A stretch of 9,595 bases of DNA from the NCBI GenBank assembly GCA_030540495.1, contig JAUNWC010000037.1, positions 1 to 9,595 of the forward strand, in the 5' to 3' direction. The DNA is from Bacteroidota bacterium (GTDB lineage: Bacteria; Bacteroidota; Bacteroidia; Bacteroidales; P3). The position numbers and the translations under genes were made by a program. The notes under the pieces were generated by a model. It was not told where the DNA came from and made no database searches. It saw nothing but the letters and a program-made list of their open reading frames with translations. Positions 6,636-9,595 of the stretch are shown piece after piece; position 1 is the first letter of the stretch, and every line of letters starts with the position of its first letter.

Positions 6636-8495
6636 ATGGAAGTAGAAAAAAAGAATATCACAGGTTACGGAGAAGACAATGTTATAACTCTTAAATGGAA
6701 CGAACATATACGTTTGCGTCCGGGTATGTATATAGGCAAACTTGGAGACGGAGCCTCAAACGATGATGGTATTTATGTTTTGGTTAAGGAGGTTATAGAC
6801 AATTCTATAGACGAGTTTGCCATGGGCAATGGCAAGACAATAGAGGTAAATATAGATTACGAAAACGGCAAGGTAAGAGTAAGAGACTATGGCAGAGGAA
6901 TACCTTTGGGCAAAACCATAGATTGTGTTGCAAAAATGAACACGGGAGCAAAATATGACTCCAATACTTTCAAAAAATCTGTGGGAATGAACGGAGTAGG
7001 AACCAAGGCTGTTAATGCTTTAAGTTCTTTTTTTAGGGTACAGAGCATAGTAGATAATCAAACAAAAATAGCAGAATTTTCCAAAGGAGAATTGATTAAG
7101 GAATATCCCATAGAAGAGTGTAGGGAGCCTAATGGTACGCTTATAGAGTTTATACCCGATAGAGAGTTGTTTGGCAATTTTTCTTACATTACCGAATATG
7201 TGGAAAAAATGATTTGGAACTATGCTTATCTAAATCACGGACTTACTTTGCTTTTTAACGACAAAAAGTATCGTTCTCCTAACGGGCTTTTAGACTTGTT
7301 GAACAACAATATGGACTCTGAGCCTTTGTATCCTATAATACATATAAAGGAGGATGATTTTGAATTTGCCTTTACCCATTCGGATAAGGTGCTAACCGAA
7401 GAACACCATTCCTTTGTCAATGGTCAAAACACCACACAGGGAGGAACACACTTGGCGGCTTTTAGAGAGGCTATTGTAAAGGTAATGAAAGACTTTTTTA
7501 AAAAAGATTACGAGCCTTCGGATATTCGTTCGGGCATAGTTTCAGCCATAAGTTTAAGGATAAAAGAGCCAGTCTTTGAATCGCAGACCAAAACAAAACT
7601 TGGTAGTGTAGATTATGACAAAGAAAAAGGTATAACGGTTAGAAACTATATCAACGAAATAGTAAAAAGAAGGTTGGATAACTATCTTCATATCAACGAA
7701 GAAGTTGCTGAACTTATCTTACAAAAAATACAAAGAAACGAAAAAGAAAGAAAGGGACTGCAAAACGTTAAGAAGTTAGCCAAAGAGGGAGCGAAAAAGG
7801 CCTCATTGACAAACAAAAAACTAAGAGATTGCAGAGTACATTACAATAGCAAAGACGAGCGAAGATTGGAAACCACTCTATTTATAACCGAGGGAGACTC
7901 AGCCTCTGGCTCCATTACCAAGAGCAGAGACCCTAATGTTCAAGCCGTTTTTTCTCTTAGGGGTAAGCCTTATAATTCATATGGAGAAAGTAAAGAAATT
8001 GTCTATAAAAACGAAGAGTTCAACCTTTTGCATAATGCTTTGAACATAGACGAGGATATGGACAATTTGAGGTATAACAACATAGTTATAGCCACAGATG
8101 CCGATGTGGATGGTATGCATATTCGTATGCTTTTGATGACTTTCTTTTTGCAATTCTTTCCTGATTTGGTAAGGAGTGGGCATGTATATATTTTGCAAAC
8201 ACCTTTGTTTAGAGTTAGAAACAAAAAACAAACCATATATTGCTACACTGAGCAAGAAAGAGACGAGGCTGCAAAAAAACTAAAACAAGGAGTAGAGATA
8301 ACAAGATTTAAGGGCTTGGGTGAAATTTCTCCTTCAGAGTTTTCTAACTTTATAGGCAAAGATATTCGTTTAGACCCTGTAATATTGACAAAAGAGTCTG
8401 GCATCCCCGATACATTAAAATTCTTTATGGGAGCAAATTCTCCAAACAGACAAGAATATATTATAGGAAATTTGCGTTATGATGATATAGGATAA
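6636..8495 (+). CDS. parE: DNA topoisomerase IV subunit B (ParE)
   Basis: ParE is the ATPase subunit of topoisomerase IV, which unlinks daughter chromosomes together with ParC. With the ATG at 6636 the protein has 619 residues. The GHKL ATPase domain shows EVIDNSIDE (52-60), DYGRGIP (84-90) and GMNGVGTKAVNALS (117-130). The transducer domain carries the QTK loop with its ATP-contacting lysine (317-319). The TOPRIM domain has the metal-binding EGDSASG (419-425) and DADVDG (488-493), preceded by SLRGKP. The end RFKGLGEISPSEF and SPNRQEYII is typical. GyrB is the alternative. The short length, FNLLHNALNI, the FFPDLVRSGHVYILQTPLFRVRN stretch and the ending fit the Bacteroidota ParE branch better. 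The neighbouring downstream gene is not parC, which would be the common partner. No motif residue appears missing. Confidence 0.93.
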   Translation: MEVEKKNITGYGEDNVITLKWNEHIRLRPGMYIGKLGDGASNDDGIYVLVKEVIDNSIDEFAMGNGKTIEVNIDYENGKVRVRDYGRGIPLGKTIDCVAKMNTGAKYDSNTFKKSVGMNGVGTKAVNALSSFFRVQSIVDNQTKIAEFSKGELIKEYPIEECREPNGTLIEFIPDRELFGNFSYITEYVEKMIWNYAYLNHGLTLLFNDKKYRSPNGLLDLLNNNMDSEPLYPIIHIKEDDFEFAFTHSDKVLTEEHHSFVNGQNTTQGGTHLAAFREAIVKVMKDFFKKDYEPSDIRSGIVSAISLRIKEPVFESQTKTKLGSVDYDKEKGITVRNYINEIVKRRLDNYLHINEEVAELILQKIQRNEKERKGLQNVKKLAKEGAKKASLTNKKLRDCRVHYNSKDERRLETTLFITEGDSASGSITKSRDPNVQAVFSLRGKPYNSYGESKEIVYKNEEFNLLHNALNIDEDMDNLRYNNIVIATDADVDGMHIRMLLMTFFLQFFPDLVRSGHVYILQTPLFRVRNKKQTIYCYTEQERDEAAKKLKQGVEITRFKGLGEISPSEFSNFIGKDIRLDPVILTKESGIPDTLKFFMGANSPNRQEYIIGNLRYDDIG

Positions 8496-8516
8496 AAATA
8501 AATAAAAAAAATAGTT

Positions 8517-9197
8517 ATGAAATATAAGATTTTAAGCATATTAGCATTGTTTTTTGCTTTTTCTTTTTCTTTGTATGCACAGCAAGAAGAGGATAGTATA
8601 GAGAAAATAAGACCTTGGATGGATGTTATAACCAACGACCTTGCTCCTTCTGAGTGGAAATGGAACAAAACTAATTCTACCCGTTTTAGTATAAGAGGGG
8701 ATTTTGACGGAGATGGTTTTGAGGAAACTTTGTATGAGAGTGCAACAAAGATTTTTTCGGACAATGATGAAATTACTCCTTTGGAATTAGATACCGACCT
8801 TGGCGTTTATTTTCTTGTAAATGAGGGAGATTTGGATGGAGACGGCGGAGATGAAATTTCTCTTATGAGTGTTTATAGAGATTATTCCAATGTTAATTAC
8901 TTTCGTATTTTTTCTTATACGGGAAACTCTTGGAGAGAGATTTTTAATTGCAAAGTACATGAATACGACTGCCCTAACTACAAACCTACAAAACCCGAAG
9001 AGATGTTTTGCTACACTTATAAAAAGAAAAATCACTACAACATGAATAAGGTAGTACTTAAACACCAAGACGGAGTAATAGATGTTATTGCCACTCATCC
9101 TAATGGAAGATATGCAATAGAGCATATAAAAATAGTAAATAAAAGAGCCGTCAAACGCGAATGGGGAACAATAATAGAACCCCGCACAGATTTATAA
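8517..9197 (+). CDS. Secreted protein with two DxDxDG calcium-binding-like motifs
   Basis: I do not recognise a named family for this 226-residue protein. It begins with a clear signal peptide: MKYK, a hydrophobic core to about residue 19, and a likely cleavage after SLYA before QQEED. There is no lipobox cysteine, so export to the periplasm or outside is expected. Two acidic loops, DFDGDGFEE (62-70) and DLDGDGGDE (105-113), resemble the calcium-binding loops of FG-GAP/VCBS-type repeats. Each leads into a strand (TLYES, ISLMS), as in integrin-like beta-propeller blades, but two copies are too few for a whole propeller. Three cysteines (145, 152, 165) lie in the C-terminal half. The start is 21 bp after the parE stop with no promoter motif between, so cotranscription with parE is likely. 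A terminator-like hairpin follows 42 bp after its stop. A functional link to ParE is not implied. Confidence 0.75.
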   Translation: MKYKILSILALFFAFSFSLYAQQEEDSIEKIRPWMDVITNDLAPSEWKWNKTNSTRFSIRGDFDGDGFEETLYESATKIFSDNDEITPLELDTDLGVYFLVNEGDLDGDGGDEISLMSVYRDYSNVNYFRIFSYTGNSWREIFNCKVHEYDCPNYKPTKPEEMFCYTYKKKNHYNMNKVVLKHQDGVIDVIATHPNGRYAIEHIKIVNKRAVKREWGTIIEPRTDL

Positions 9198-9239
9198 CAG
9201 TTAAAGGTTAGGATAAGTTGTTTTAGGTTATGATAGGTT

Positions 9240-9258
9240 GGAGGCAAAGCCTCCTTTT
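9240..9258 (+). terminator. Terminator-like hairpin after the secreted-protein gene
   Basis: GGAGGC (9240-9245), loop AAA, GCCTCC (9249-9254) form a perfect 6-bp GC-rich stem with a triloop followed by TTTT. It lies 42 bp after the stop codon of the secreted-protein gene and could end the parE transcript. The T tract is short, so efficiency is uncertain. Confidence 0.5.
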
Positions 9259-9275
9259 ATAAGTTAGCATAGGTT

Positions 9276-9290
9276 GGAGCCTGTGGCTCC
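9276..9290. repeat. Second triloop hairpin of the palindromic element
   Basis: GGAGCC, loop TGT, GGCTCC form a perfect 6-bp stem. It has the same design as the hairpin 36 bp upstream but with a swapped base pair and no T tract, so it is not a terminator. The preserved shape despite changed bases suggests that the fold matters. Confidence 0.6.
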
Positions 9291-9410
9291 TATAGGTTAG
9301 CATAGGTTAAGATAGGAGGGCAAAGCCGTTACTTTTTGTCATACGCTTAAGCGTCTCCTATTATAACCTATCTCAACCTATAACAACCTAACAACTGGCT
9401 TTGCCCTTAT

Positions 9411-9429
9411 AAAAGGAGGCTGTGCCTCT
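9411..9429 (-). terminator. Terminator-like hairpin facing the minus strand
   Basis: On the minus strand this reads AGAGGC, ACA, GCCTCC, then TTTT. It is a triloop hairpin with a 5-bp perfect stem and one weak closing pair, followed by a short T tract. It mirrors the plus-strand hairpin at 9240-9258, so the element could stop transcripts arriving from either side. Confidence 0.4.
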
Positions 9430-9527
9430 AACTTATAACAACCTATGCTAACCTAAAATAACCTATAAAAAAGCCTCCAATCGGTTTACTGAGAATCAAT
9501 CAGTTAGAAAAAAAATTTTTGCAAATG

Positions 9528-9559
9528 CTTGCACAGGTCTAAATTTCTTCGTAACTTTG
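9528..9559 (+). promoter_or_regulatory. Probable promoter reading out of the window
   Basis: CTTG (9528-9531) is followed after 20 bp by TAACTTTG (9552-9559). The pair fits the Bacteroidota pattern of TTG/TTTG, a 17-23 bp spacer and TAnnTTTG, and is the best two-part match in the window. A small inverted repeat, TGCAA with TTGCA (9520-9533), overlaps the upstream element. The gene it would serve lies beyond the right edge. Confidence 0.55.
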
Positions 9560-9595
9560 TAAAAAGAAATAGCCTTATATAATTTTTCCTCATTT

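Larger units (their letters stand above)
9224..9465. repeat. Palindromic element of 10-bp-phased TAGGTT/AACCTA motifs
   Basis: The left half has TAGGTT at 9224, 9234, 9270, 9293 and 9303. The right half has the reverse complement AACCTA at 9365, 9375, 9385, 9440, 9450 and 9460. Within each cluster the spacing is exactly 10 bp, about one helical turn. Longer perfect inverted pairs join the halves: 15 bp (9249-9263 with 9406-9420), 16 bp (9293-9308 with 9440-9455) and 10 bp (9318-9327 with 9397-9406). A 12-bp perfect palindrome, ACGCTTAAGCGT, sits near the centre (9343-9354). Small triloop hairpins are nested inside. It carries no gene. It looks like a REP- or MITE-like element, or a protein-binding array. 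I cannot tell whether other copies exist in the genome. Confidence 0.8.
9198..9595. other. Non-coding end region with palindromic element and outward promoter
   Basis: No credible coding frame is seen in this stretch of almost 400 bp on either strand. The left two thirds (about 9205-9478) is a highly structured repeat element. The remaining part (9480-9551) is AT-rich with small imperfect inverted repeats, including TGCAA/TTGCA at 9520-9533. It is followed by a promoter-like motif that reads out of the window. Confidence 0.7.

Noticed and set aside
6636..8495. GyrB instead of ParE.
   Set aside because: The length of 619 residues, the FFPDLVRSGHVYILQTPLFRVRN stretch and the C-terminal ending fit Bacteroidota ParE better; a phylogeny would settle it.
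9224..9465. CRISPR array from the repeated TAGGTT units.
   Set aside because: The repeats are only 6-16 bp, occur in both orientations and have no unique spacers of about 30 bp; no cas gene is present.

Overview
The window is a chromosomal segment of an AT-rich Bacteroidota bacterium, most likely order Bacteroidales. The evidence is the protein lineages (RecA, a plant/Bacteroidota-type IspG, ParE rather than GyrB), Bacteroidota-type promoter -7 elements (TAnnTTTG) before several genes, and mostly weak Shine-Dalgarno sequences. No tRNA, rRNA, CRISPR array, transposase or phage gene was seen.

Left half (1-4637), all on the minus strand: ispG, then glf (UDP-galactopyranose mutase), then a galactofuranosyltransferase-like gene, with gaps of 5 and 6 bp, so very likely one operon. 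recA follows after a 78-bp gap that holds its own promoter element. glf is broken near its start: a run of nine G shifts the frame, and one more G would restore a complete 376-residue enzyme. This could be a phase-variable switch for galactofuranose, a site of translational or transcriptional slippage, or a sequencing error in a homopolymer.

Centre (4638-4742): a divergent promoter region between ispG and a gene of the mgtC/sapB family. It carries an 11-bp perfect inverted repeat.

Right half (4743-9197), all on the plus strand: the mgtC-like membrane protein, then a DegT-family nucleotide-sugar aminotransferase resembling WbpE, with a strong Shine-Dalgarno sequence. Next comes parE (topoisomerase IV subunit B), whose promoter element lies almost on top of its start codon. 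Last is a lipid-free secreted protein with two DxDxDG calcium-binding-like motifs, probably cotranscribed with parE.

Right end (9198-9595): a non-coding stretch. It holds an elaborate palindromic element of about 260 bp, built from TAGGTT motifs spaced 10 bp apart, three small triloop hairpins and nested inverted repeats. A Bacteroidota promoter follows, reading out of the window.

Functionally the window mixes housekeeping genes (DNA repair, chromosome decatenation, isoprenoid precursors) with surface-polysaccharide genes (galactofuranose formation and transfer, aminosugar formation). No full polysaccharide cluster is present. The two points most worth a second look are the G9 tract in glf and the decamer-phased palindromic element at the right end.
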